In this document: positions 38,378-52,100 of the stretch, one piece after another
Position numbering within the stretch: the stretch's first letter is position 1
Layout of the letters: each line of letters starts with the position of its first letter
Origin: Diphasiastrum complanatum
Lineage: Eukaryota > Streptophyta > Lycopodiopsida > Lycopodiales > Lycopodiaceae
Assembly: GCA_029204225.1 (NCBI GenBank)
Contig: CM055107.1
Location: forward strand, 22,078,178 to 22,142,177
Length of the DNA stretch: 64,000 nt
Direction: 5' to 3'
The notes under the pieces: generated by a model
Seen by the model: the letters and a program-made list of their open reading frames with translations, nothing else
Databases searched by the model: none
What the model was told of the DNA's origin: nothing
Program-made: the position numbers and the translations under genes

Positions 38378-38700
38378 GTTCACAGTAGTGCACCGATCTG
38401 GATTCAGAATACATAATATATTTTTAGCAGGACAATCACTTTTGAAGACTTGCTCACGGCCGCAAATAGGTCTGGATTTTGAATGCATGATCTATTTGTT
38501 GTAGGGCAGTTGTTTTTGGAGACTTGCTCATAGGCCTCAGATAGCTCATAATTGACTGCTTTTATTATTGAAGGACAAGAAAACCCATCAATGTACAAAA
38601 TGATGAAAGTATATAGAATGATAATGCCAAATGGCAAAATTTAATTAAGCTAAAAATATTAATAAAACATAGAACCTTAAAACAATTGCTCAAAACCTAG
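38378..38700. other. Imperfect repeat, no gene
   Basis: Two related segments of about 75 bp occur at about 38395 and 38470. Each has gatctgga/gtctgga, a tagcagg/tagggca block and agacttgctca. No coding similarity was recognised. Confidence 0.45.
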
Positions 38701-38706
38701 TGCTTC

Positions 38707-38792
38707 ATGTAAGTCACTAGCTAGAATAGTGTCATTAAAGGGTGAGTCATTAATGTAAGTCACTAGCTAGAATAGTGTCATTAAAGGGTGAG
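38707..38792. repeat. 46-bp tandem duplication
   Basis: atgtaagtcactagctagaa and the following bases occur at 38707 and again at 38753 without visible mismatch. Confidence 0.9.
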
Positions 38793-41472
38793 AGGGGTAA
38801 TTCTTTCCCTATGTCATTTGAGAAAATTTTGTGTCTTTGGCAATTTTTTAACATAATATTTTGAAACTTTTTCAAGTCGGAAGATGCGATATTATATGAT
38901 ACTAAATTCAATTTTTATTAAATGTACTAATTTTATTTTACATTTGCCTAAAAACAAAAGGACTCTTAATAACCCATTCTTGCTAGAATGCATATGTGAA
39001 CGACCAAATAACAAATTTATTAAATAACCTTCAACCTAGATAAACCATGGAACTTGGTTTTGGACGTAGATCCAAGTGGTCATTGCCATTTTTATTTTCT
39101 TGGTAATCTCCTTGCATTGGAGACGCGTCTCGAAATTCATAAGGTTTTTGACCTTGCCACTATTATCTATTTGATATATGTTAAAGGCCACTTGGCTTGG
39201 ATTGAAAATGAGTCCAAGGAAAAAAAAAAAAGAGCAAACATTGAATTTTAAGTGGCTAAAGACCAAGCTCATAAATCCCTTAAGAATTGAAATTTTTTTT
39301 TGAAAAAAATGGAATTGATTGTAGAATCCTATGTTGAACAGAAAACTTATTTGCAATCTAATGATAATTAGTATTGCACAAACAATAATTAATTTAATTT
39401 GTTAATGGGAAACATCTATTGGAATCATTCTAATCAAATTTGTTCCTAATGGAATAAACCAATTATCATTTTCTATTTCCAAATAAGTCATCTTAAAGGG
39501 CATTGGGTCAAGACCTAACTTCCTATTCAATGAGCGAAAAGATTCAAAAATGAGGCGAAGCAATTACGAGATGGGATTAGCGTTATGAGGATGTAATTTA
39601 GGTAAAATTTAAAATCCTACATAATAGTACCATTTGAAGGACTCAAAAAGAAGACAGGAACATTTTCTTGAGTCATTTGCTAGATTTATGATTCTAATAC
39701 CAAATATGATCGATTTGTAAAAGTTCTATTACCAGAACTAGTTTGTTGAATCTCAACTCATATTCCTTGTTGATATTGCTAATCAATTCGTTGATGCAAA
39801 GAAAGAGATTCCCTATTAGCAGTATTTTTTTGTTTAAATAACTACAGGATTCTCGATTACATATGTTATAAGTGCAGATTGTAGAAGATATGTGGAGGCT
39901 ATGAGGTGAATCTTAGTGGGATCATGATTTTATTGTGCAAGTCCTTAATCTTGTGGATCCAATATGTATTCCTTTGACTAGGTTTATAAGCATGCATAAA
40001 CCAGTCGATTAAACATAGGCATATCGATGAGAAATGTTTGAAGACAATTACTCGGAAGTTCGTAAGTTAGCTGATAAAAAATTGACTTGTAAATTTAGAA
40101 GAGATTTAAGATCTAATTAGATGTCACGCTGTTTTAAACGTGTAAATTATATTGATGGAGTTGAATGACTCAACACAAACCAAAAGTCAAAGCCTCAACT
40201 AAATGAAGTTTTAGGAAATCTTAAGTTATTCTAGATTGGAACTTAATAGTGAAGGAGTATAGATGCATTCTAGATCAAACCAAGAGTTATATCATTAAAG
40301 TACCTAAGTTGCTCTTCTACATTCAAATGGTTGCCTTTGTTTCACTTGAATAAGTCTCTCCTATTAAGCAAGGCTTTTGTGAAAATATTATATAAAAGAT
40401 TAGCTTTTCATTTGAATTCACAAGCATTGTGCAGTGGATCATAGAGTTGGGATCCAACAAAGACTACAATATCTCTAAGGTGAATAGTGATCAATGTGGA
40501 TCAAGGTTAAGGGAAAGTCAGGGCTTGATTGAGGAATGTAAACAACACGGTGAAGGAGGAAGTGGACATGTCAAGCATTCATGAACCCCCTAATTTTATT
40601 GGAGCAAGCCAAATGTACCAACTTAGTGAATTACGTTTACCATTTAAAGAAACTTTCTAGCAATCATGGACCATATAAACAAGAAGTGAATAAGGTAAGC
40701 CAAGCTCATTTATTCAAGGAAAATAAGCCTAGCTAAAAAACTAGGGAGGCCAAATTCCACAAATCAAATTTCAAAGAGATGTTATCCATGATCAATCAAC
40801 TAAGACAATCGTTTTAGGACTATACATCTCCTTCAAGTGCTTTGTCATATTTTTCACCATCAAAGCATTTCTAATTTCTTAGCATCCTTCCTTTGTGTTG
40901 GATATTTTTTAAGGCTACTAACTTCAAAGATTTTACTTCATAAATGGCTAACATCTATTAGTCTGGGTTGGAGAATCTTTTTGAGCTTATGAGTTAAAAA
41001 GTATTTTTCTCTAACTTTGCATTCATTAAGATAATGATTAATAGTTGCCCTTTTTGTCGAAGTTCTGTTGCCCTTTTTGTCGAAGTTCAATTATAAACAC
41101 CTTCTTTGAGACACGACTTGAATGTAAGTTTTACTCTTGGATTTTTTGAAGTTTAAGCATAGAACCTACATTTAATTGGTGAGTGAATATCATTAAGTCC
41201 CTCAAGAGTTGCATATAGTATCAAATAATTGTGTGTTTCATCATCCATTGTTATCTTTGTCATCTAACTTTCTATAATCAATCATAAATGCGCTCAATTG
41301 TGGTATTCTCCTCTTTAGAGATCCAATATTGATTCTATTGAGAGTAGTGCACACAAGGTAAAGTAGTTGTTTGATCACCCTAAAAGAAATTCACCTTATT
41401 ATTTCCTTATAACATGTTTAATCTAAATCTAATTTGTGTATTGCTTAAGTTCAACGCAATTATCATTGCAAA

Positions 41473-41476
<4 letters not shown>
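38793..41476. other. No gene seen
   Basis: AT-rich sequence with only short, motif-free open frames. A 23-bp direct repeat, gttgccctttttgtcgaag and flanking bases, occurs at 41044 and 41067. Confidence 0.45.

Positions 41477-41542
<66 letters not shown>
41477..41542. repeat. (TC)33 microsatellite
   Basis: Perfect TC dinucleotides over 66 bp. Confidence 0.98.
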
Positions 41543-41545
<3 letters not shown>

Positions 41546-42010
41546 TTTGGGAGTGATTGAACCTTACGCTCTTTATGTACTTCACATTTTCGAGTCTCTC
41601 CGTAAGATTAAGCAATTAGGTCTTGACATATAAATCTATCCAAAACACTTTGATAGGAGAAGCCATGTCCATTTTATACCTTACGTGTGAATTCAAGGAT
41701 GAAAGAACAAAGTTTTATGTTGAGTTTTTCAAATGCCAAATAGTTCTTCAAAAGTCGTGGTTTTTTTTGGGAGGCAAAGAAAGCTCTTAATGTTTCATAT
41801 CCCAAGTATGATGTCATTTTTTGTAAAGAGCTAGTTTCTATTCCATAAACAACAAAGATGGCAAAAAGATATGCATCATACATTTAGCACAATGTAGCAT
41901 CATACAATCTTATGTAGATAAGTATGGCCACAAAAATAATTTCAAATAAAAGGTGACCGACACCCATACGAGTAAGCGGCCCATTGAAATGGGCCAAATC
42001 AAACTCTTGT

Positions 42011-42524
42011 GGGTATGTATATACATCACAATAGCACCCCATATACCACATGACATGTAAACATCAAGAACAATACAGAATATTGTAGCAGAGATTGTTT
42101 TTTATATCTCAATATCAAAGTAGAATGTGGCTTGATGCTTCTTGGGCATTAACGGAGTTAAAAAAATAGTATCCCAATCAAGAGGAGAATTGAATACTAG
42201 AGGAGGAGAATAAAACAGCATCCAATGAAGCTAACCGTGTAAGACATAAGTGAGGAGCATCCAGATAAGGGTATATACTCACAATAACAACCATATACTA
42301 TATGCAATGTAAACATCAAAAACATTATAGAGTATTGGAAGAAGTTTTCTATACTTCAACATTAAGATAGAATGTGGCTTGATGCTTAATAAGGTTCTCT
42401 TCGGCATTAACAGAAGTGTCCTAGTCAAGGCGAGAGTTGTTAAAGGAAGAGAGAGAAAAGCACCCAATGAACCCTACCATGTAGATATAGGAAAGTAGGA
42501 GCATCCAAATAGGGGTCAAGCCAA
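42011..42524. repeat. Diverged tandem duplication, about 258-bp unit
   Basis: Copies begin gggtat at 42011 and 42269. Both contain atgtaaacatcaa, agaatgtggcttgatgctt and aggagcatcca. It lies downstream of the DUF1295 gene's stop codon and is non-coding. Confidence 0.8.
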
Positions 42525-43039
42525 GCAACAATTGTTCAAACTCCTAATGCTGGCATTTGTTTTCCTCATATCACAAGGGACATCCATGGTGGGAAACATT
42601 GCCAATCTAATTTTGATTTCCTTGACCAATAGGTTGTGCATCACCATATTAATTTCCTACATTGTAAGCCTCCAATCAAACTGAGAAATCGAGATAGACG
42701 AGGCCAAGACGCTTCGTATGCCCAAGTGCGTACTTGCATGGAAAAGCAGTGTTAAAGTACAAAAGCATCACCAGAACATTTTCTTTAACGAATTTTGTAG
42801 CTAAAAAACATGAGTCAGAATGCAACAAGTGGCACACTACAAATGACCCTAGAAATCTTGCTCTGAATATAGCCAGATTAAGCTCAGACTCCACGACATA
42901 AGAGTAATATGTTCCCAAACCATGCTACAAATTGGTACTGGAACAAGCTAAATATCATCATAAACGGTGCATGCCAATTTAAATATGAGCAATACAAGCA
43001 TACGAAGATACAGCCATCTATGTTATATTCCAAATATAT

Positions 43040-43175
43040 TCATGATGGGGTGGCATTTTGCAAATGCTCCTCATCAGCCAGCTTCTTGCTGTACAGAGGA
43101 AACTCAAAGAAGAACACTGTCTTTACAAGTCGTGGAAGCCTTCCATACACAGCAGGTGGAAGAGGTATAAGAGGA
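43040..43175 (-). CDS. DUF1295 gene terminal exon
   Basis: 136 bp. Acceptor ggacag precedes T at 43175; the split codon AG-T gives Ser. It encodes PLIPLPPAVYGRLPRL, TVFFFEFPLYSKK and a short polar tail ending in TGA at 43042-43040. This is the expected C-terminus of plant DUF1295 proteins, and no better candidate was seen nearer to 56000. Confidence 0.85.
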
Positions 43176-46100
43176 CTGTCCACCACAGCATACAAACAAA
43201 GCCACGTCGTCAAAAAGAAGGGTTAACTTCTTCTTCATTGTCTATAAAATGGAAGCTACAACAGCTCCCAAGTTGGAAAATCCAACTAGCTACCCAAAGC
43301 TTTTTCATTTAATAGCATAGCAAAGTTTCTCTTCAATTAGCCTAAGAATTAAGGGGATCCTTTTAAATAGCCACAATCAAGGCAGCAATAACAGATCTTA
43401 CAATACATCTATCATATGTAGAAAGCTTCTCCACAATTTTCAAATAACATCAAACGAAAGAAAGATATTATGCAAACATTGTGCTTGGAAAATTTACAGA
43501 CATGTATCTTAGAGACAACAAGCAGGTAAAAAATGACAGCAGAGCACACCTTGAAGCAGCTACCTTATCCAGCTTAATGTTTGCCTATCAAGATGCTCTC
43601 GTTATCCAACATGGAAAAGGAAATTAGAACCCTTGGGGTACTTCTTGAAGGGCCAAAAGCTACTGTTACTTAAGGTCGTTACACTTCTAGAATTTAATAG
43701 GGGCTTCGGCCTGATTATCAATTCATGGCATTCAAACTTGAGAACCCCAGAAGACCAGCATGTGCTTATGTTAAGTACAACACTAATATTATGAGTCAAA
43801 GCATCAGTACAAAACCATATTCTAGAAGTTTAAGATCTGAAATGCTCTTAAAGTAGCGTACGGAACGAGCAAGTATGAAACGTCATTCTAAACGTGTTTC
43901 GTACATAATTAGATAATTTTTTTCATCCGTCACAATTGGCTGGGTGGAGACACTAACAATAGACTCCTCTATAACAATTACCCTGAGCTTATCTTCAAAT
44001 AAATGAGGTTCAAAATCCTCCACTTCTTGCAAGATCATTGTGTAACATCTTATATCAGTGTAATATTGAGAGAACACTGTGAAAGGATGGATTTGGGCTT
44101 ATTCAAGTGAATCGCAAAACAAAGCGGAAGTGAGACATCAACTCGGCCAAAATATTGACTTTTGATCCCAGAAAACGAATTTTGAAGGTGGGATAGCTGC
44201 CTCGTTATATGACTACCTTGTTTTGCAAACCATTGTCGAAGGCATGCCAGAGGACAGAAACAAGCTGTGACAAATCTGAAATTTGTTAGGACAGCCAAGT
44301 TCAAGTTGAAATGTCACTTTCTGAAGGAAAGTCGGCCTGCAGACAGTTGCACGAGTGTGGATCCATCTTCTGTCGAGAGCAGCCGAACGTTTCAAACGTT
44401 TGGAAAGAAAAACCAAACGTTTGAAAACTTTTTTTGACGTGCGGGCTTTCAAACAAATGAATATTTTAAAATATTGTAGGAAAAACTGCCCATTACTTGT
44501 TATACAAAAGTAAAAGACCACATTAAGGAGCATAACATTGTGCACAACCTTTTGATATCGTCGCAAATAGGCATGGTACCTCTTTCTAATTAGAAGTGGA
44601 GAGCTTTCTTTGGTCAGTTGCTTCATATATATGCCTTCATTTGGCATTCTCAATCCATGAGATTGGCATGACATTTAGATCTCTTAAGTGAAGTTATTAG
44701 GGCATTTTGTGATCTTTTGTTTTGTTTTAATGCCTTTATTTAGTATTCATGGGCCTTTCACATAGCACGATCATAGAACCCATGGTTCCCAGACCGTGGG
44801 TCCTGGGAACCATGGGAATTGTGGAAGGAACCATACCACGGTTCATGAGGTACGGTTCATCTAATTGATTAATTGATTTTTTTCTCCCCCAAAACCCACT
44901 CAATGCTCATTTTTTGTCCCTCATTTCACATTTGTTGTGGTAGAGATTGAGAAAGAGGGCGCTTTGGTTTGAGAGAGAGGGCTGCTCAGATTGATGAGAG
45001 AGAATACGGCAGGGTAGAGAGAGACTGTAGCGGCCTCTGTGGAGAGATAAAATTAGGGTTTAGTTGTAGGTGTGCTTTTTGGGGTAAAAAAACAGGTTTT
45101 TTAACATTCCCTCATGCAAATAGGTCTACTTTTAGGGTCTAGGGATTTCGGATCATAGAGAGAGAGATTGGGACAGTCTAGAGAGAGAGTGTACCAGCCT
45201 ATCTAGAGAGAGAAGGTTAGGGTTTAGGGTCTAGTTAATTCTTGGACCAAAAAAACAGGTTTTTTGCATTATGGAGGGCCTTTTCTGGAGGTTTAGGGGT
45301 TTAGCTTGATAGAGTTCAGGGTTGGCATTCCCAGGTTCATTGCATTGCGTGGGTATCCACTTATCCAAGACCGGTTTCCTCTGACCGAACGGTAACTCAT
45401 TTGTCTTTTCTTGCACTTCTTCCGTACTTCTTGCTTCCTGTACCGTCTCACACCATGCCTGCTGGAGATATGCCTGAGCTATGGGGTGAGGTAGACCAAG
45501 ACCCCGAGTTCGTTAGGTCTAACATTCGGTCTGGGACGCGTGGATGGACCTGTAGGTTTTGTCATGCTCGTTTTGTCAAAACTCTCACTATACGGAGCAC
45601 GATTGACGCATGCCGGTATGTCACTAGATCCTGATGTATATGTAGTAGTGTCATCCACCCTGCTATTGTATGGACCCCCGGTGCTGCACGTAGCATTGAT
45701 CTTATACTGGGGGATATTGGTCGCTTGCCCTGGGTCCGCACATATGGCCCTTGCTGTGGTGACATTTATCACCTGGAAGAGGCGTGCCCTCGCCCTATTC
45801 CGCACCTTCAATTCACTTGATCCAAAGAAACCAGCTCCCACACGTTTTACATTCGACTGGTTGTCAAGCATAGGCTTATTAAAGTCAGACATCAGCTCCG
45901 ACACATGGCCACTAGTGCTGCATTTAGGGAGCTGCCTTTCTCCAATAGGCCTGATGGTTTGATATTTTTGAGGATTGTATTTGACGATGATTTTTGGCGT
46001 CAGGCTGAGAACATTACATCTGTGATGAGTCCGTTCTACCATGTTCTACGGTTAGTTGACAGTGAAGGTAGTACTATGGGCCTTATCTACGTGTTCATGG

Positions 46101-49100
46101 ACACCTTCTACAATAGCATTTTTCTCCGAGCACAGGTATGGTACTTGATGGTCATTTCAGTCATTTGTTGTTTTGGAATCTGTCTAGTGTAATTGAAATA
46201 CGTTTGTTGTCATATTCGCATCTTCGGATTTATTCGTTGACATGTCATTAACTATGTGAAACAAGATGGTGGTGTTGCGGGACATCTGGGAGCGCAGGTG
46301 GAATTGGTTCCATAGGCCGATTCACGTTGTTGCCCACTTGTTGCACCCCATGTGGCTATCTGAGCGGCAAGCATCAGACATGGAGCTAGGTTTGGATTGG
46401 TTGAGACACTTGGATGGAGCCGCCAAGCGCTTTACTGACATAGATGTTGTTGAGACACAGTACATTGCCTTCAAGAGGCAAGTTGGTGTGTTTGGCCATC
46501 ACGCGGCGCTAAATCCCAGTAGGCGGGAGAAAGCGGTGACTTGGTGGAACCTCTATGGTTCTGCATGCCCAACTCTACAAAAGCTGGCCTTGCAAGTGCT
46601 ATCACAGGTATCTTTAGCCACCAAATTCTATGTGATTAAAGATGAGTGTTAAATGGATGAAATCAGCTAATGCGCTTTTTCGAATTTTATGATTCTCAAT
46701 AGAATTGTTCCTCCAGTGTATGCGAGCGCAACTGGAGCAAATTTTCATTGATTCACACGAAATGGCATAATCGCCTTTCTATTGCACATATGGCACGACT
46801 GGTTTTTTGCAACACCAATGCAAGGTTGGGTGACAGACTTGCATCTATTGTGGACCCTCTAGAGGTGTTGCCCTCGAATTGTTTACTAGGCGTTGATGAT
46901 CCCACTGATTCCACCATACCCATGCCGAGAGCTGATGTTGCGGCTGACATTGCGGCAGAGACAAAGAGAGAGATGATGCGGGTTAGACGGTTATTGATGG
47001 ACAGAATGGGTCATGATCAGGATACAGGTGTTGGCCAGGGGACAGGTAGGGGCATGGGTGCTGATGAGGAGGATGAGGAGGAGGAGGATGATGATTTGGG
47101 TATTCATGCTCCAGGGTTGGAGACCATGGCTGAGGCAGAGCTTGAGCCATAGCTTGAGGCAGACCTAGACTATGGCCTGGAGGATGATCGATTACAGAGA
47201 ATGATGGCAGGGATGTATGAGCCAGATCTACCAGAGCAGGATGTGTATCGACCTAATCCACTACTAGAGGATATACAACATGAGAGAGAGAGAGAGAGAG
47301 AGTGGATGCAGCACATGTTGGGGATGCTAACCATATGGCACAGGACGCTTTTGCAGGGGATACAACAGAGGGTGGAGATGCTTGTGCCACAGTGGGAGGG
47401 ATTGATGGTGTGCAGGATTCACAGGCCCCTGTAGATGTTCATGATGATGATGCAGATCAGACCCGCCATGTTCGCCAGAGGACCATGTCAGACCTCCTTT
47501 AGTATGGACATGGTGAGGATGACATTGATGATCTAGGGTGGCTCTCACCACATGCACGTACTCAGCCACATCCAGCACCATCAGCTGGTACACATGCGAC
47601 TGCCACTCGTACGGCTCCTACTCATACAACTCCCAGGCATACAGCACCGACACATACGGTACCTCCTGCTCAGCCACCCACTCCGGTTGCTGCATCCACA
47701 TATATAGCTGCCCCCCACATTCCACCACCGGCACTTGCACGTTGCCTCCCTGGCCCACCTCGTCCTGTTACACCAGCTTTTCCACATGGTGTACAGCCTC
47801 GGCCTCATCTTACAGCAACTGCACCAAGGCCTACTCCTGCCATGCCAGAGGGTTCCACTCATAGACCCCTTCTTCCAACAGGTTACTATCTGCCACACCC
47901 ATTCCTGCATCAGCGGTACCTCCTACTACATCAACCTTTTTTAGCGTTCTCTCTATCTATGTTTTGTTTTGCATTTTTTGCTCACAACTAATAACACTTC
48001 CTATCATATGCAACAAAAGGTCCTTCACTATATGCAACAAAACATACCATGTTGATCAACATCATATACATCATTGCAGTGTTAAACCAAACAATATGAC
48101 AAGAAACTTAAATTGGCCAAGTTGAGTTTTGAAGGCGACTTTGTGAACTTTCTCTTCATGAATACCAACCTAACAATAGGCAATCTTAAGTCCATTTCAC
48201 AAAAAAAATGAGCACTATGAAGAGCACTAGAGCAAGTCATACGTGGTACATGATATTTGATGCTTAGCAATAAACTTGTTGGCGTCTCACTAATTCACAC
48301 ACATATTCCAAGCACGCCAAAAACAAATCTAAGGAAAATACATGAATGGTTGAAAATTGTTTTGATAGTTTAGTAAGTAATTTGTGTGTATATGGCATAG
48401 TACCCTCTTGTACCGTCATTATGGTATCGCTGGTACCATAATGGTGGTACTGCCATTATGGTGCCGCCCTCAGATCCGCGCGGTACCAGGGCGGCACCAT
48501 AACAATAATAAAAAAAAAATTAAAAAAATTTCCTTGTTATTTTCATAAAAAAAAAAAGAATTTGGTACCGCGGTACCGGGATCCGCGGTACCCGGTACCA
48601 CGGGACCTATGGTATATGGATACAATATCTGCAAGAAAAAGAGAAACAACTACAACCCCAAAATTTGTTTATTGGCTCCACTGTCTAAAATGCAATCTAT
48701 TTTAAGGAAAAAACATTAATGGCTAGAAAGATTTTTTATGGTTTAGTTAGTAATAAGTATCTTGTGTGTGTATTCATACAATATCTGCATGAAAAAGTGA
48801 AACAATTACGATCTTAAAATTTGGATATTGGCTCAGTGGAAAATTTTATAGACCTTTAAACTTTGAAGACAAAGTGAGCATTTGTTTTTGCTCTTCTTGA
48901 CCATCGAACAGATTTAAATCTGAACTTTCTATAAAAGTCACTAGAAATAGTTTACCCAACCCTTGAGGAGGATGAAATCGATTCTTGTAATACTAGATTT
49001 CCTTCATGTGCCACATCTTTTCATGTTTTACGAGTTGTTGCCTCCTATAGCTTGAAAGAGTAGATATTACTATGAGCTAACTACTTACGAGAAGGAAAAT

Positions 49101-52100
49101 ATTTGTTGTAGAGTTCGATTCTATCATGCATCCTTTTAGCATTAGGATAAGCTTTGCAAGTTCTATTTACAATAGAATAATGTCAATTTGGACTCATTAT
49201 CACTAACATGGCTCTCCATTTCATGTAGTATATGATGCTTTACCCATAACTTGGCATCAAAGCACTTCCTTGGGCTAATGGGAAGATCTTTCTCGCTTTT
49301 TACAATAGCACATCCTCTACAACGATTTTTGGATGGATCATGGCTTTTTTCAGGAGAACAAGAGTAAATAGTAAGCCTCAATCCATTGCAGGCAACTTGC
49401 TAGCCGTATCTCCAAGCATTTCTTTCTTCAAGAGTGAATGACCTTTTCTTTAGGCCCCAGTAAGCATGAGACCCCCCCCATCCCCCGTCACCGGATTTGT
49501 GGTCACCCTAACCAAGCCCCAAGGAGCACTTGTGTCAGAAATGGTGAACTCCTGCAACTTTGCCGCAACACGAACACGAATCGAAGGTCGAACGATTCGC
49601 GAAGGTCAACGTCCCTTGACTCGAAGGACGAACGATTCGCGAATCATTCGCAAATCGTAAACATACCTCCAGGACCGCAAACCGCAAAGGGACGGAAAAC
49701 GAAAAGGTACGAAAGAAACGAAAAGAACGAAAGCAAACGAAGGAAACGAAACAAACGAAGGGGAATCTTTCGTCCTGCCAGCTGGCAGCTCAACGGGCTT
49801 GGAGTCATAGACTTCACACCTAGCTGAAACGAGTGGCAACGATGGAGAGTAACTGATTAGTTGATTAGCGTTAACTAGTCTTGAGATTCTGCGTTTAGCT
49901 ATTTTGTAAACTCCACACAGTGGAGATATAAACTATCCTTTCTGGATCATAAAGATATAGAAGAATAGACAGAATTTTTGTAAGAGACAGGGAGAGACGT
50001 AGTGAGTAGAGCAGAAAAGAAAAATACTAGAAACGAAAGAGCTGTGCATGAAAGCCTACCAACGAGCAGAACACAGCGAAAGAGCAGAGTGTCATTCCGC
50101 CAACGAGCGAGACACTGACGATCTCGCTCTAAAAATTAAACTTATAATATAGTTGTCTATTTTCCTGCATCTCCTTGTCTTGTGTCATCTGTCTTGATTG
50201 CTAGAATAGAATGTGTTCTGTGATGTGCAGTCGCGTGTCTAGGTTCCTGTGAAGCTTCCTCGCAAAAGAAAATTCAAAGACACAAAATCGTTCGCGAATA
50301 CGAAAAAGAAAACGAAATCAAAAAAGACAAAGTTTCGCGACAACTTGGACCTGCACCTCTGTCAAGCCCGATTACTACCACTGGTGCCAAATCAGGCCCT
50401 ATAAAGCCCCTTCCAACCTTGTGCCACAATGCACAAGAACCCTTAGACATGGTCATCTCAGTCAAAGGTCCCCAAATTCCGATCGTTCCACAATAGTACG
50501 TTGACAATCTATCAGTATCCTCTTTTAGGATGGATTGTACCTCTAATATGCAAAAGTCACAAACATTTTTGAGCCTTTTTGAGAAAAATAGAAAGCTATT
50601 TCCAAGCAACAATGAGTGTCTTGGAAGAAAGTGGGATTACAACCCATCAATTTAGTATTATCTACCAAGAGTTCATCTTTATTCCATGATCACTTCATAT
50701 CTTTGTTGGTATTCATATTAGCAGCAATTGCTTCAAGTGTAGTTTTTCTCCCACTTATTGGCACCTTCAGACATTGTCATCTCATAGTCACATATCTATC
50801 ATTGAAGATATTTTGAGGTATGAGACATCATATGCCATTGAGGGTTAGAGGTCTCTAAATGCATATCAACCATATCCAATTGAGGTACACAAGCTTAATT
50901 ATGAGAGGCAAAGTTTGAGTTGAGAGACACAAGCAATTTAAACCAACGTGAGAGAGAACTTCACACATGTAAGTTACTATTAGAAATAATAAATGATAAT
51001 GTTAGTTTCCCATAGGTTACTTTGACCCAAAAGTTCAAGACTTGTGTAACCATGGGTTAGGTTTATTATTTAGATCATGTTAAGTTAGTTTTAGCTAAGT
51101 TGGACCCAATTTTGGTCTAGTAATAACTCATGGATCCAAGTAAAGTTTAATTATGTTAAGGGGCCCTATCTTGACTTTTGGGGGTGCCCTATTATTAGTA
51201 GGTTCTAGAACTTAGGGTTTGGAAGAGTCTAGGCCCTTGGAAGGCCTAATTATATGTACTCATTGTTCATTTGTAGTTCATTCCCTTTCAAGCATTGCTA
51301 CTATTTTCTCTCTTCTTGAGGGCGCCTAACCCTCTCCCTCTTCTTCTTCTTCTTCTTCTTCCCCCTCTTCTTCTTGTATATGGAGATTGAATGTTAGAAA
51401 GATCTTGGCACTTTGATTTCCTACATCGTATCAGAGCCATGGATCTTCTATGCTTGATTTAGGGCGCCCTACCAAAAGAGATCGTCTTCACTTAGGAATC
51501 ACAAAAATTCAGCACCTTTGAAGATCCGTTCAATTTTGACTCTTTTCCGTTTTGCAGAAGGGCCCCACACATCAAAGAAGATAATAAGATTTTGGGCGAC
51601 CAAAAATCAGGTTGTTGTTTGCTGATTTTTCAGGTTGCAGGAAGGCGCCACTAATTATCTTCTTCGGGGCTGCTTTTAGGTCACCCACATCCGTGTAGGT
51701 TTATCCTACTTCCGTTGGTCCGCTGCTGCCCTATTTTTCAGATTTGCTCCTTTGCTGGAGGGCGCCCATCTACTTGCAATTTTTATCTTCTGATTTGGCT
51801 GAAAAATCCCCCCCTTGCTGATTTTACAAAGTGAAGATCTGTTTCTTTTTGCTTGTTTCCAGGTGTGGAAGAAGGCGCTAATTTTTTGTGATGATCCGAT
51901 CACATTCCGAGGCTGAAAATTGGACAGCATACTACCATTTGTAGGGTGTTTGCAACAGCCCTATCCGTGTGTGTATTGTTCACACTTTTTGGCAAGAAAG
52001 GGGTTCCGGAAAAAGCTTTGTTGGAGGCTAACCTAATTCTTTGCTTGTTGGTTTTTTGAGTTTGTAATGCAATTTCAAGCTGAAATTTTCAGCACACAAG

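Noticed and set aside
41436-41633. Open frame across the second TC repeat
   Set aside because: Dinucleotide artefact with no motif.
44213-44674. 153-codon minus-strand open frame
   Set aside because: No recognisable domain, and it lies in the large intron; considered as a DUF1295 exon but shares no family motif.
45479-46042. 187-codon minus-strand open frame over the hAT gene
   Set aside because: Antisense shadow of transposase segments that are clearly recognisable on the plus strand.
47538-47864. Thr/Ser/Tyr/Cys-rich open frame
   Set aside because: Off-frame reading of the Pro/Thr-rich hAT tail.
44772-48611. A single hAT element running from the CATAG end at 44772 to the CATAG end at 48611
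   Set aside because: The 8 bases outside the two ends differ, whereas 48396-48611 alone has a perfect 8-bp duplication.
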